The notes under the pieces are model-generated. The model did not search any database, was not told the origin of the DNA, and worked only from the letters and a program-made list of their open reading frames with translations. This document shows, in pieces, positions 17,985-27,428 of a stretch of 64,000 nucleotides of DNA; position 1 is the first letter of the stretch, and each line of letters begins with the position of its first letter. Both the position numbers and the translations under genes were made by a program. Source of the DNA: Pleurocapsa sp. PCC 7319 (GTDB lineage: Bacteria; Cyanobacteriota; Cyanobacteriia; Cyanobacteriales; Xenococcaceae); NCBI RefSeq assembly GCF_000332195.1, contig NZ_KB235920.1:18346-82345 (forward strand), given 5' to 3'.

Positions 17985-18104
17985 TAAATAATCAAAATAA
18001 TAGCTTCTTGAGGAGACAAGTCTAACTCCTGTGATTACTTTTGCTTCTTCTGACTGTAATTTAGAGAAGAGCTTTTCTTTGGGATTGTTTTTAAAAATAG
18101 TCAT
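17985..18104 (-). CDS. 39-residue ORF resembling a double-glycine-type leader peptide
   Basis: This lies within the 880-bp gap 17548-18427, which otherwise shows no convincing gene. The peptide starts MTIFKNNPKEKLFSKLQSEE and continues AKVITGVRLVSSRSYILII. The stretch LFSKLQSEEAKVITG resembles the LFxxLxxEEAxxVxGG leader motif of cyanobacterial bacteriocin-like peptides, though the second Gly is Val. An AAGGA ribosome site lies about 6 bp before the ATG. It may be a small exported peptide, or the remnant of one whose core was lost. The motif match is by eye only. Confidence 0.35.
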
Positions 18105-18427
18105 TATTTTTCCTTTTCAGATAAATTTTTTTGATATGAAGTTAATTTTTAAACCAAGCTTCATTTTTTACCAAGCAGTGAAAAGGTCAAGTTTTTGAGT
18201 CATTTTGTTTTCTCTAGATGCTTGTTATGAATTAACGATAGCAACATATATTTCGTAATTCTGTAGGAAAATATAGGTTGATCTAATCAGTTAATTAAAG
18301 CAGTTGTAGTAATCTGTAGGATTTTTGGTTTTAAGTGTTGTTCCTACTATTTATAGACAGACGTTATCGATGAGGCTCAAAAGCCTTTATTTACAAGCCA
18401 TATAATTTATCTAACTGGAGTTACCTA

Positions 18428-19789
18428 GTGATGCTTTTAATGAGTTCATTTGCAGAAGAAAACGAAAGAGAGGAATTTACAAGAGAGGAAAAAGTATCCT
18501 TTGCTCGCGAACTTATTTTGAAACATACAGATGAACCATTAAGCGATAGTAAAACAGCAATTTTACGATTTTCTCTACCGCCTCAACCTCAAACTTACAG
18601 AGAAATGGGAGATGCTATATATCTAGATGAACAAACTATCAGAGAATATGGAGCCGATCTTTGGAATAGTCTTTCAGAAATTTTAGAAAGAAGAGTTACC
18701 AAGAACACTATTAATGAAATTCTGAATGAGGCAATGAAAAAGCCTCCAGAAAAAGATTATAGAAACCAATCGCCCTATTTAGAACGCATAGATCAGGACA
18801 GAAGTAATCGAACAATTGAAAGCATCTGCGATGAAGAAGTTCTTCAGCCCTTCGCTTTAATTAAAATCAAAGCTCCAAGATTTATGGGAAAAACATCTCT
18901 GCTTTCGAGAATTAAGTCTGTTGCCGAACGAGAGTGCCATGTTGTATCTATTGACATGAGAGTAATGGCTGATCATGCTGTTTTAAATAATCTTCAAACA
19001 TTTCTTCAGACATTCTGCGCTAACGTCATTCATGCCCTGAATTTAGAGGCTAATATTGCCAAGCATTGGGAAAGTTCTTTTTTAGGTGCAAATACTTTAT
19101 GCAACGATTTTTTTGAAGATTATATTCTCGAAGTAATAGACAAACCTTTAGTCTTAATTTTTGATGAAATAAATCACCTTTTTCCCTATGAAGAAATTTC
19201 TATCGATTTTTTCTCATTACTAAGAGCTTGGCACGAACAAGGGAAATCCAATCCTTTATGGAGCAAGATTCGTTTGGTTTTAGCCTATTCCACTGAGCCA
19301 TCGATAAATCTACCTAAAAATCAGTCACCTTTTGACAATGTGGGAACATTCATCAATTTGCCTGAATTTACTTTTGAGCAAGTGACAGATTTAGCTAATG
19401 TATATTATTCATTATCATTAGAACCAACAGAAATTGCTTCAGTCATGGATTTAGTAGGAGGTCATCCTCATCTAATTACACTTACATTTAATGCTTTGAA
19501 AAAGGAAATTACTTCTCTTCAAAAACTACTGAAACAAGCTCCCTATACTGAAGGAATATATTACGAGCATTTACAGAGTGTGCATAGACAATTGAGAGAG
19601 GTCACTAATTTAGAAGATATTTATCGAGAAATTGTAAATACTGAAGATTGGTTAGAAATAAATACTACAGAAGCTAACGATCTTTACCGTTTAGGTCTAA
19701 TCAAAAGACAGCAAGGAAAAGTTAAAATTAGTTTTGAGCTTTACCGACTTTATTTTCGCAACACTGCCTGGCTTATGCACCTCAAATAA
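18428..19789 (+). CDS. AAA-like ATPase domain protein (AAA_35 type)
   Basis: A 453-residue protein. The N-terminal 100 residues are charged (FSLPPQPQTYREMGDAIYLD region) and of a kind that precedes AAA-like domains in cyanobacterial vWA-MoxR-associated proteins. Walker A lies at RFMGKTSLLSR, Walker B at LVLIFDEINHLF; a sensor-like LVLAYSTEP and the lid segment LVGGHPHLITLTF follow. The same domain type ends the giant kinase at 55304. A GTG at 18428 precedes ATG at 18431; GGAG upstream fits either. IS1-like DNA begins 2 bp after the stop. It probably works as a signal-transduction STAND-like ATPase; the partner is unknown. Confidence 0.75.
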   Translation: MMLLMSSFAEENEREEFTREEKVSFARELILKHTDEPLSDSKTAILRFSLPPQPQTYREMGDAIYLDEQTIREYGADLWNSLSEILERRVTKNTINEILNEAMKKPPEKDYRNQSPYLERIDQDRSNRTIESICDEEVLQPFALIKIKAPRFMGKTSLLSRIKSVAERECHVVSIDMRVMADHAVLNNLQTFLQTFCANVIHALNLEANIAKHWESSFLGANTLCNDFFEDYILEVIDKPLVLIFDEINHLFPYEEISIDFFSLLRAWHEQGKSNPLWSKIRLVLAYSTEPSINLPKNQSPFDNVGTFINLPEFTFEQVTDLANVYYSLSLEPTEIASVMDLVGGHPHLITLTFNALKKEITSLQKLLKQAPYTEGIYYEHLQSVHRQLREVTNLEDIYREIVNTEDWLEINTTEANDLYRLGLIKRQQGKVKISFELYRLYFRNTAWLMHLK

Positions 19790-19791
19790 AT

Positions 19792-20566
19792 GGCATTGCT
19801 GAATAGAGAGTGGATCAAACAGGAATAGGAATTTGTTTAAATTTTAAATAATGCATCAAAAGTCTAACGGAATACCTCAGCATTTGAATCGATTTGGAAT
19901 AACATAAAGTGGCTCGATGTAATCTTGCTAAGTAGTGTCTTAATCTGGTATTTTCCCCTTCGACTCTGGTTAACTTGGTTTTCGGCAAAACTTGATGCTT
20001 GCTTGATGGAATGTAAATCGCGTAGATACAGTATCCATCACTGAAATACTTTCGACTATCCCAAATTTTAATTCTTTGCCAAAGTTGCTTAAAAGTTGAA
20101 CCACTTCGATCTCCTATTTCCATAGCAATAATTCCTGGGGCAAGATGATTAATAGCTGTCCAAATCCAAATTTTATCGGTTTTGCGACCAATATAAGTTT
20201 GTAATTCATCCAACTCAGCAAGTTCTGGTTCTCCCGATTCGTCTTCTGGTAACTCTTCTCCAGATTCTTTGACCCAGTTTATAATAGTTGTATGATGAAT
20301 TCCTGTGACTCTTTCAATACCTCGAAATCCCATGCCATTTAGGTACATATTGAGGCAAATTTTCTTGACTTGAGGATGATAACCCTTGCTGGAATAAGAG
20401 TCCCGAAAAATACGACCACAATCCTTACATTCCCATCTTTGCTTGCCATTAGCATGACCATCTTTTTGCGTATTGTCAGATTGACACCGAGGACATTTCA
20501 TATTCATCAAAAGAGTTTTTCTCTACTCTTTCTTTTTAACAAATCCACTCTCTATTCAGCAATGCC
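19792..20566. mobile_element. IS1-like insertion sequence, intact ends
   Basis: Two perfect 24-bp terminal inverted repeats bound the element: GGCATTGCTGAATAGAGAG... at 19792-19815 and its reverse complement at 20543-20566. The total of 775 bp and a single transposase gene match the IS1 family. No target duplication is obvious: the left flank is 3' to the AAA gene and the right flank is IS66 remnant DNA, so a deletion after insertion is likely. Confidence 0.88.
19815..20510 (-). CDS. IS1-family transposase
   Basis: A 231-residue transposase. The N-terminus has a zinc-ribbon (MKCPRCQSDNTQKDGHANGK, then WECKDCGRIF), followed by a helix-turn-helix (GFRGIERVTGIHHTTIINWV) and the catalytic part (DELQTYIGRKTDKIWIWTAI ... 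FSDGYCIYA). It is in one frame, unlike classical IS1 InsA-InsB, as is usual for cyanobacterial members. The reading frame appears complete, so the element may be active. Confidence 0.88.
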   Translation of the reverse strand: MMNMKCPRCQSDNTQKDGHANGKQRWECKDCGRIFRDSYSSKGYHPQVKKICLNMYLNGMGFRGIERVTGIHHTTIINWVKESGEELPEDESGEPELAELDELQTYIGRKTDKIWIWTAINHLAPGIIAMEIGDRSGSTFKQLWQRIKIWDSRKYFSDGYCIYAIYIPSSKHQVLPKTKLTRVEGENTRLRHYLARLHRATLCYSKSIQMLRYSVRLLMHYLKFKQIPIPV

Positions 20567-21154
20567 CGCAATAGTTCCTGCTGCTTTTTATAGGGTAGAT
20601 GCCCATAGTTTCCTAGCCATCCTAGTAATCCCTGTAACTTAATTCCCAAGTCTTGTCCTGGTACAATCTGATGAGACCATTGTGGCGATGTTATTTCTCC
20701 ACAACACTGACATAGAGAGTGATGACGTTGATACTCAACTATTTCTATTGGTCTTTCTACTAATACTGCTGCTGAGTTGGTTTCAATCTTGATTGATTCT
20801 GCTGAGGCTAACAGTTCTCCACAACTCAAGCACTTTTCTGCTTTGAGTACTTCGCAGCGATCTACTCGCCCAAATCCTTTTCTTGTTTTCCCTTGATGTC
20901 CTAATTGCCCCCCGGGTACTTTTTTTCGGTTTTTGAGACGATGACTTTTCTTTTCTTTCTGGTTTTTTGAGTAAATCTGATGATGGAGGCTTTGACGATA
21001 TTTTACTGTCTAGGCTTCTGCTTATTTTTAGCTTCTCTATTTCTATTTTTAGCTGCTCGATGATTTCTTGTTGACTCAGTATGAGCTTCACCAGTTCCTT
21101 TTTTGACAACTGGTTGAGTTTTTCTAGTTCGTTTAACTCAGGTTCCTGGTTCAT
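20567..21154 (-). pseudogene. IS66-family transposase remnant
   Basis: The N-terminal third of an IS66 transposase in two frames. The first (from 21154) gives the leucine-rich start (LSKKELVKLILSQQEIIEQL) and KPPSSDLLKKPERKEKSSSQ. After a frameshift near 20920-20940 the second gives the zinc-finger part (SCGELLASAESIKIETNSAA ... HHSLCQCCGEITSPQW) and GLLGWLGNYGHLPYKKQQEL. The coding sequence is cut by the IS1-like right end at 20566, and the catalytic DDE part is absent from the window. It is inactive. Confidence 0.85.
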
Positions 21155-21215
21155 CTTACCGTTACATTACCCAGTTTTCTTAACCTGACTTTTCACGGCA
21201 TCTTTGGAAAAGAGT

Positions 21216-22304
21216 AGAACTCTTGCAAAAATATTTTGTGGTATGCTAAGAAGTTTTACTTTTTTATTAATCAAACATGAAATATTGGCAAGCTATTAAA
21301 CTTCCGTCAAGAGAATTTAAGCGGCTTACTGGAGTTAAACGACAAACTTTTCGGTTAATGGTACGCTTGGTAAAAGCAGAAGAAAAACAGAAGAAAAAAC
21401 CAGGGCGTCGAGCCAAATTAATTATTGAAGATCGGGTTTTAGTAACACTTCAATACTGGAGAGAATATCGAACCTACTTTCATATATCAAAAGATTGGAA
21501 ACTAGCCGAATCTACAGTATGTCGTATAGTCAAAAAAGTTGAAAATATTTTAATTCAATCTCGAAAATTCAGTTTACCAGGGAAGAAAAAGTTATTGAAA
21601 AATGCTCTTAATGAAAAATTAATTTTAATGGATGTCATGGAAAGTCCAATTGAAAGACCCAAAAAACATCAAAAAAGATTTAATGCGTGGAAAACAAGGA
21701 GAGCATACTTTAAAAACCCAAGTAGTCTTTGGAGAAAAAACAGGAAAGATAATATGTCTAGATCATGAAAAAGGGAGAACTCATGATTTTAGATTATTTA
21801 AAAGTAGTCAGGTAAGATTTCATCAATTGCTTAAAGTTATAGGGGATAAAGGATATCAAGGAATCACTAAAATTCATGGGAATAGTGAAACCCCTATCAA
21901 AAAACCCCGAGGCGGAAAATTAACCAAGGAACAGAAAAAATATAATCGTCAATTAAATCGATTAAGAATTGCTGTTGAGCATATTAATCGTCGTTTAAAA
22001 ATCTTTAAAATTTTGTCGTATCGATATAGAAATCGGCATCGCAGGTTTGGCTTAAGAGCGAATTTAATTGCTGGTATTTATAATCATGAATTAGCCTAAT
22101 AATCGCGGTTTTAAAATTAAACTATTCCAATTTTTTCAGTAATCAATTAATTACTGAAATAGATTTTGCTGTCAATTTTTAATATAGCGATCGCCCAATA
22201 ATAGTTAATCGAAAAAAATAGCTCGATTCTTACTATTTCAATCAACAAAAATTCAAACAAAAATAACCCCTTATCAGATCACAAAATATTTTTGCAAGAG
22301 TTCT
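21216..22304. mobile_element. IS5-family-like insertion sequence
   Basis: Inverted ends of 25 bp: AGAACTCTTGCAAAAATATT... at 21216-21240 and its exact reverse complement at 22280-22304. The length is 1089 bp, with one transposase split over two frames. No clean target duplication is seen. The segment 22100-22279 after the gene is non-coding element DNA. Confidence 0.82.
21277..22099 (+). pseudogene. IS5-family-like (DDE_Tnp_4) transposase in two frames
   Basis: Frame one (from ATG 21277) supplies the helix-turn-helix part (SREFKRLTGVKRQTFRLMVR) and LILMDVMESPIERPKKHQKR. Frame two (to 22099) continues GKQGEHTLKTQVVFGEKTGK, GRTHDFRLFKSS, GDKGYQGITKIH and the final EHINRRLKIFKILSYRYRNR. The change of frame is +1 and falls near 21685-21700, in an A-rich stretch. 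IS5 subgroups often use programmed frameshifting here, so the gene may be functional rather than broken. I cannot tell these apart from one copy. Confidence 0.75.
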
Positions 22305-22320
22305 TACCTGCCAACATTTC

Positions 22321-23165
22321 GGTTCTGTCGCAAAAAGTAGAGAAAGACAAAATAACCCGATGGTTATCTGATTTTTTAGATAGCAATCCCAAAGAGAGAT
22401 TCAACAAATTTCTTCTGACCTAAAACATCCTTTTTAGTAACTCCTTCTACCTGACCTTTATCGATTACGTGCATAATTTCAATGCCTCTAATTGTCCTCC
22501 AAGCTGTGTAAAATGACTTATATCCTAGACCATAATTTGTAATTTTTTTGACTCCTCTATGGTCTTGTTCCACTAAGTTATTGAGGTATTTAACTTGCCT
22601 TAATTCACTATTTTCTTCTAAGAGTTTGTCTTCTTTAAGTTCATCAATGGCTGGAGGATAAGCCGCATTCTTATCTACATTTATAACTCTAGGCTGTTTG
22701 TTTTGTCTGGCTTTTAGTACTTTTTTAAAAAACCTTTTTGCTGCTTTTTTATTTCTTCTTGCACTGAGCATAAAGTCCAAAGTATTGTCCTCACTATCTA
22801 CGGCGCGATACAGATATTTCCATTTCCCATTCACTTTAATGTAGGTTTCATCTACTTTCCAAGAATCGTTGGTAGGCTTGAGAAAACGACGAGTTCTTTT
22901 CTCTATTTCGGGAGAATAAGTCAGAACCCAACGGCAGATAGTAGAATGATCTACTTTTAAACCTCTCTCTAACATCATTTCTTCTAAATTACGATAGCTC
23001 AAAGGATATCGAAGATACCAACGAACATTCAGCAAAATAATTTCTTGTTGAAAATGCCGCCATTTGAAAGGTTCTTTGGAATTCATCAGAAGAGTCGAAG
23101 TCGTGGATACTATTAGTGATTTTCACTATACTACACGTTAACTCTCATTTTTTTGCGACAGAACC
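22321..23165. mobile_element. IS6/IS240-like insertion sequence
   Basis: Inverted ends GGTTCTGTCGCAAAAA at 22321-22336 and its reverse complement at 23150-23165 (16 bp, perfect), typical of the IS6 family. The length is 845 bp. The flanking octamers (AACATTTC and GGAAATAT) do not match, so no target duplication remains; IS6 cointegrate events or deletions could explain that. Confidence 0.88.
22376..23086 (-). CDS. IS6-family transposase
   Basis: A 236-residue DDE transposase: KWRHFQQEIILLNVRWYLRY and the helix-turn-helix SYRNLEEMMLERGLKVDHST at the N-terminus; catalytic aspartates in WKVDETYIKVNGKWKYLYRA and INVDKNAAYP; and glutamate in LNNLVEQDHRGVKK. The full IS6/IS240 length and all three catalytic acids are present, so it is probably active. 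Confidence 0.9.
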   Translation of the reverse strand: MNSKEPFKWRHFQQEIILLNVRWYLRYPLSYRNLEEMMLERGLKVDHSTICRWVLTYSPEIEKRTRRFLKPTNDSWKVDETYIKVNGKWKYLYRAVDSEDNTLDFMLSARRNKKAAKRFFKKVLKARQNKQPRVINVDKNAAYPPAIDELKEDKLLEENSELRQVKYLNNLVEQDHRGVKKITNYGLGYKSFYTAWRTIRGIEIMHVIDKGQVEGVTKKDVLGQKKFVESLFGIAI

Positions 23166-23665
23166 GGAAATATTTCACTTACTTGGATTTTTGGAGCAAT
23201 ACGAGTTAAAGGTTTGAGTTCCATACTATTTCGGGTACGAATACTCTCATTAACTCATCTTTTTGGCTTAACCGAACAGTATCGGAACGAGAGTTTACGG
23301 TTAAATCCATTACCTACATGGCTTGTTGAGTTTTGTCCGTCAACCAGGGTTTACCCTCTATTAAAAATAAAAATTTTCTACATTGCAACCCGCTCAATGA
23401 GAGCTAAAGGATAGATAATTTGAAATCTAGAACTCATTTTAACTTCGTTTTACTGATAATTTAGATGCGTTTGCCCTACCAAAATGGGATGCTCCCTCGC
23501 TAACTGTAGCTTTTATGAGTTTTTATATGAGTTTTACTATGAAATACATGAGATTAATAGACTAGAAATCTTACTAGTATAAAACGTAGATTAAAAACAG
23601 CAAGTTGAATTTTCTTCAGAAATTGCTGGCTCTTAAAATTTTAGAAGTTTGTAGGGTTAAAATAT
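23166..23665. other. 500-bp gap before the injection-system locus, no gene seen
   Basis: The stretch between the IS6 end and the first CIS-linked gene holds no convincing coding sequence. A 66-codon open frame at 23214-23414 starts with TTG and has no ribosome site or recognisable motif. The region probably contains the promoter for the plus-strand locus; AT-rich DNA at 23560-23660 fits, but I cannot place the boxes. Confidence 0.4.
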
Positions 23666-24625
23666 ATGTACGCTAATGCCACTTCCAAAGATGAAGAAAA
23701 CTTTGTTCTCTGTACAATTCCAGAATTAGAATCACTCAAGCAATGTTCTACAATTGGACGTTTGCTTCCCGAACTAGAAAAAATACTCCATTATGAGTTA
23801 GAAACCAATCCTACTTCGGAAGCAACTAAGAATTTAGAAAAGAATTTAGCAATTCTTGATAAAGAATACCAAGAAGAAATTCCCAAAATTGTCGATGATT
23901 ATCAACAGGAGTATCCGTCTTGGATTAGAGAAAAGTTACCCAAAGCTGAGGAACAATATAAAAAGCTAGTTAACTGGTCTGATGATATTGATAACCCTGG
24001 AAAAGAATTTAGGCAAGCTATCAAAGAGTTGAGAGAAAAATACTATGATGATCGAGAAAATTGTCTTAAGGTTGAATGGGAACGCACTCAACAACAGTTA
24101 AAAAATGGAAAATGTTGTCGCGATCGCGCTTCTGAACTGAAAAAAAGAGCAGAGCAAGAATTTGACAATTTTAAAAAATATAAGGACACCATAAACAATT
24201 GGTTCAAAGAACTTGACAAGATTTATAAACAAGCAGAAGTACTTCTCGACCAAGAAAATTATAAAGCTTTATACGCTTATCGTCTTGAATTTGATTCTAT
24301 TTTGTGTGAAGTCAAACAACTGAAATCAGATGAATCCAAAAGACGAAGACAGCCTGGGACTGAAGTAAAAGACCACGAATGGCTCAAGAGTATGTTGACT
24401 AAATATCTGCAGAATTATTGTCTGAGAACCTACGAATATTTTCACTGGCAAAAGAACTGGATCGAACTTATAGAACAAGAAGACAAAGCAGCTACCAACT
24501 ACCGAGACTTTAAAAAGAGCCGTGCAGAGGACTTTGTGCGAGAAGCACAAGATGTTGAGTTACCTGAAGACGATGGTTGCAACGATCAACCTCCTGCGAG
24601 ATATCAAGATACTGTTGCTATTTGA
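23666..24625 (+). CDS. Coiled-coil protein at the start of the injection-system locus
   Basis: A 319-residue, highly charged, mostly helical protein with long coiled-coil stretches (EATKNLEKNLAILDKEYQEE, FDNFKKYKDTINNWFKELDK) and no membrane segment or signal peptide. I recognise no family. It is the first plus-strand gene after the IS cluster and lies 89 bp before the Pvc16-like gene, with a heptamer repeat between. Six cysteines are scattered without a metal-site pattern. It may be a locus-specific accessory or a cargo; nothing in the sequence decides this. Confidence 0.6.
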   Translation: MYANATSKDEENFVLCTIPELESLKQCSTIGRLLPELEKILHYELETNPTSEATKNLEKNLAILDKEYQEEIPKIVDDYQQEYPSWIREKLPKAEEQYKKLVNWSDDIDNPGKEFRQAIKELREKYYDDRENCLKVEWERTQQQLKNGKCCRDRASELKKRAEQEFDNFKKYKDTINNWFKELDKIYKQAEVLLDQENYKALYAYRLEFDSILCEVKQLKSDESKRRRQPGTEVKDHEWLKSMLTKYLQNYCLRTYEYFHWQKNWIELIEQEDKAATNYRDFKKSRAEDFVREAQDVELPEDDGCNDQPPARYQDTVAI

Positions 24626-24626
24626 A

Positions 24627-24705
24627 AGGGTGTCGGGTGTTGGGTGTTGGGCGTTGGAGTTATTTCTTCCGTACCCCTTAATCCCTACCACCTAACCCCT
24701 AATTG
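24627..24705. repeat. Heptamer repeat block (G-rich then C-rich)
   Basis: GGGTGTTGGGTGTTGGG is followed, after a short spacer, by CCCTACCACCTAACCCC. It fills the whole gap between two CIS-locus genes and belongs to the same repeat family as the blocks at 26020, 28543, 29670, 34244, 37190, 39935 and 42006. Confidence 0.75.
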
Positions 24706-24714
24706 TAAAAACTT

Positions 24715-25290
24715 ATGTTTAGAGACTTAGATGATAGCCTGAAAAAACTGCTGGAAGCTGAATTATTAGGGGTTTTGTCTGATTCGGTAACAGTGGTCTT
24801 TGATACGCCAGATGACAAATTTAATCCTCCTAACCAAAGAACAGTCAATTTTTTTCTTTATGACATTCAAGAAAATAGAGATTTGCGTAATAACGAGTGG
24901 TTTATTCGGCGACAACCTAATGGAGTTGTGCAGAAAAATTTACCGCCCGTGCGTGTGGACTGTTCTTATATGGTGACAGCTTGGTCGGGTGATGCAGAAA
25001 GCGAACACAGTTTACTGGGAGAAGTTATGAAAGTTTTACTACGCCATCCCACGCTTCCAGATAGCGTGCTAACGGGTAGTTTAGCAGGACAAGAACCTCC
25101 ACTGCCAACCAGTGCCCTACAGCCAGCCAAATTACAAAGCCTGGGGGAGTTTTGGCAAGCATTGGGAGGTAAGCCAAAAGCAGCATTACATTACACTGTA
25201 ACCATTGGCGTAAATCCCTTTGTCCCTGTAGAAGCAAGATTGGCTACAGAACACCAAATTACGATCGCCTCAAGATTACAGGAGGATTAA
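24715..25290 (+). CDS. Pvc16/DUF4255 tail-terminator-like protein
   Basis: A 191-residue protein of the DUF4255 (Pvc16_N) family: the N-terminal LDDSLKKLLEAEL and VVFDTPDDKF region, the middle TVNFFLYDIQENRDLRNNEW, and PPVRVDCSYMVTAWSGDAES, all typical. In phage-tail-like injection systems this protein caps the tube and sheath and ends tail growth. Here it opens the structural gene set; in Afp/PVC it is the last gene, so the order is permuted. It is 2 bp upstream of the next gene, suggesting joint translation. Confidence 0.9.
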   Translation: MFRDLDDSLKKLLEAELLGVLSDSVTVVFDTPDDKFNPPNQRTVNFFLYDIQENRDLRNNEWFIRRQPNGVVQKNLPPVRVDCSYMVTAWSGDAESEHSLLGEVMKVLLRHPTLPDSVLTGSLAGQEPPLPTSALQPAKLQSLGEFWQALGGKPKAALHYTVTIGVNPFVPVEARLATEHQITIASRLQED

Positions 25291-25292
25291 TC

Positions 25293-26027
25293 GTGCCAAA
25301 AGTAATAATTAACCGTCGAGTTGCCATAGCTGGCAAAGTTAACAATTCTCAAACAAATCGGGCGATCGCTATGGCTCAAGTCAAGATTATCGATGCGCCA
25401 GAAACTTTTGTTAGTTCTCTTGTCACTACAGCCAAGTTAGTTGTCTCAATTAATGAAACTACAGAAGTCAAGCAAGCACGTACAACCCTTAAGGATTCTT
25501 CTCTCAGTAAGAGACAAAAGCTAGAAGCTGCACGGACTATTTTAGACTTATTGACTGCTCGTCAGATATTAACAAATTTCAGAACTGATGTTACCTTAAC
25601 TGCCGGTGATGGTCTGTTTTATTTCCTTAACTTACCTCCAGGGGAGTACAGTTTGCAGGCTTCAATGCCTAATATGACTAGACGTTATGGTATTGGTTCG
25701 ATAAAAACTGTAACCGTAAGCGATCGCGGTAATACTCAAATCGCCGTTGCCGATCTAACTCTGCCATCGACCAATTTAACAGGCAAAATTACCCACAATG
25801 CCGAACCGATAACTTTAGCAGAAGTCAGAATTAAAGGTAGTCAGGAAAGCGCATTTAGTAACAGTAAAGGGGAATATATTTTCAGCGAGTTAGAGTCATC
25901 TGCGCGATCGCGCATCATCTTAGTTCGGGCAAAAGGATATCAACCAAGTGAAAAGAAAATTTTACTCTCTCGATCTGGGGAACAAAAGACTTTGAATTTT
26001 GACTTAACAACTGGTTTGAGGGGTTAG
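25293..26027 (+). CDS. Carboxypeptidase-regulatory-like domain protein of the CIS locus
   Basis: A 244-residue protein starting with GTG at 25293 behind a strong GGAGGA site. Residues about 100-155 (DGLFYFLNLPPGEYSLQASM) and 165-235 (LTGKITHNAEPITLAEVRIK, GEYIFSELE) are two beta-sandwich units of the carboxypeptidase regulatory-like type, which often serve in binding or structural roles. There is no signal peptide. Proteins of this kind follow the Pvc16 gene in other cyanobacterial CIS loci, so a cap or outer decoration role is plausible. Function is inferred from place only. Confidence 0.7.
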   Translation: MPKVIINRRVAIAGKVNNSQTNRAIAMAQVKIIDAPETFVSSLVTTAKLVVSINETTEVKQARTTLKDSSLSKRQKLEAARTILDLLTARQILTNFRTDVTLTAGDGLFYFLNLPPGEYSLQASMPNMTRRYGIGSIKTVTVSDRGNTQIAVADLTLPSTNLTGKITHNAEPITLAEVRIKGSQESAFSNSKGEYIFSELESSARSRIILVRAKGYQPSEKKILLSRSGEQKTLNFDLTTGLRG

Positions 26028-26125
26028 GGAATAGGGGTTAGGGGATAGGGGTTAAATCGATTACAACCCGACATCTAAACCCCAACACCCAACACCCAAC
26101 ACCTAGCACCCAACATCCAAAAACA
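26020..26125. repeat. Heptamer repeat block with ATCGAT core
   Basis: G-rich repeats (GGGGTTAGGGAATAGGGG, from the 3' end of the preceding gene) lead to the core GGTTAAATCGATTACAACCC and then to C-rich repeats (CCCAACACCCAACACC). The arms are roughly complementary, so the transcript could fold into a large hairpin before the first sheath gene. Confidence 0.8.
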
Positions 26126-26147
26126 AACAATTTATTTAAGGAATATC

Positions 26148-27407
26148 ATGCCAGAGTATAAAGCACCAGGAGTATATGTTGAAGAGATACCTTCACTCAT
26201 TCAACCAATAGTTGGAGTTAGCACTTCCACGGCAGGTTTCATTGGGATCATGCCAGATTCGTTCCGAGTTCTAGAGAACGATACCTCAACTTATACAACT
26301 AAATTAAAGGAAATAACACGCGATCGGGATAAGTTAGCCGATCCTGGAGAGGTGAAACTATGTACAAACTTCAGTGAGTTTAAGCGATTTTTTGGTGGCT
26401 TCTCCGATAACGAAAAGCACAATATGTTAACTCACGCAGTTTACGGTTTTTTCAATAATGGCGGTAAGCGTTGCTATGTGGTAACTGTTTTGGATGAAGC
26501 AAACATTACTGCGGAATTTTTAGAGAAAAAATTGGCAGTTATCGATGAGATTGCTATTGTTGCTGCTCCTGGTATTACCAATAAAGTTGTACGGGACAAT
26601 ATTGTAACTCACTGTCAACAAACAACAGGCGATCGCTTTGCGATTTTCGATAGTCCAGAGGAAGTAGTTGATGATGACGGCAATTTGGATTTAATCAAGC
26701 TTAATCCTCCTAGCGAAGATGACGATGATGAAACAAATGTTTTACCAAAGTATTCAAATTATGCTGCTTTTTACTTTCCCTGGATTGAAGTTAACGATTT
26801 GGTAGAGAAAAATCTAAATTCAGATAGTAACGGACACATATATGTACCCCCTAGTGGACATATAGCAGGTATTTATGCTCGTACCGACGTTAATCGAGGC
26901 GTTCACAAAGCTCCTGCTAACGAAATAGTGATGGGTGCATTGGGTCTAAAGTACAAAATCAGTAAAAATCAGCAAGAAGGGTTGAACCCTCAAGGTGTTA
27001 ACTGTATCCGCGATATGAATGGCAATATCCGCGTTTGGGGGGCGCGTACTATTGGTGGCGATGCCAACGGAGAGTTTAAATACATCAACGTTCGTCGCGT
27101 CTTACTTTACCTGCGGGAATCAATTGAAGAGGGTACTCAGTGGGCGGTATTTGAACCCAACGATTATAAACTATGGGCAAAAATTCGCCGTAATATCACA
27201 GCTTTTCTGACTAACGTTTGGCGAGACGGGGCTTTATTTGGCAATACTCCTGCTGAAGCTTTTTATGTCAAATGTGATGAAGAAACTAATCCCCCTGAAG
27301 TACGCGAGTTAGGTCAAGTTATTACGGAAATTGGCGTAGCAGTGGTTAGACCAGCGGAGTTTGTTATTTTCCGCATTACTCAATGGACGGGGTCGGAAAA
27401 TAATTGA
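26148..27407 (+). CDS. Contractile sheath protein 1
   Basis: A 419-residue phage-tail sheath family protein. The start PEYKAPGVYVEEIPSLIQPI and GVSTSTAGFIG is the typical N-terminal handshake region. The C-terminal domain (WAVFEPNDYKLWAKIRRNIT, FLTNVWRDGALFGNTPAEAF, YVKCDEETNPPEVRELGQVI) is the conserved sheath core. It forms the outer contractile layer around the tube. A middle insertion of about 40 acidic residues (PPSEDDDDETNV area) is absent from the shorter paralogue 21 bp downstream. Confidence 0.95.
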   Translation: MPEYKAPGVYVEEIPSLIQPIVGVSTSTAGFIGIMPDSFRVLENDTSTYTTKLKEITRDRDKLADPGEVKLCTNFSEFKRFFGGFSDNEKHNMLTHAVYGFFNNGGKRCYVVTVLDEANITAEFLEKKLAVIDEIAIVAAPGITNKVVRDNIVTHCQQTTGDRFAIFDSPEEVVDDDGNLDLIKLNPPSEDDDDETNVLPKYSNYAAFYFPWIEVNDLVEKNLNSDSNGHIYVPPSGHIAGIYARTDVNRGVHKAPANEIVMGALGLKYKISKNQQEGLNPQGVNCIRDMNGNIRVWGARTIGGDANGEFKYINVRRVLLYLRESIEEGTQWAVFEPNDYKLWAKIRRNITAFLTNVWRDGALFGNTPAEAFYVKCDEETNPPEVRELGQVITEIGVAVVRPAEFVIFRITQWTGSENN

Positions 27408-27428
27408 TGGTTGCGAAGGTAAATAGTT

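Noticed and set aside
23214..23414. 66-codon frame after the IS6 element
   Set aside because: TTG start, no ribosome site and no recognisable motif; treated as non-coding.
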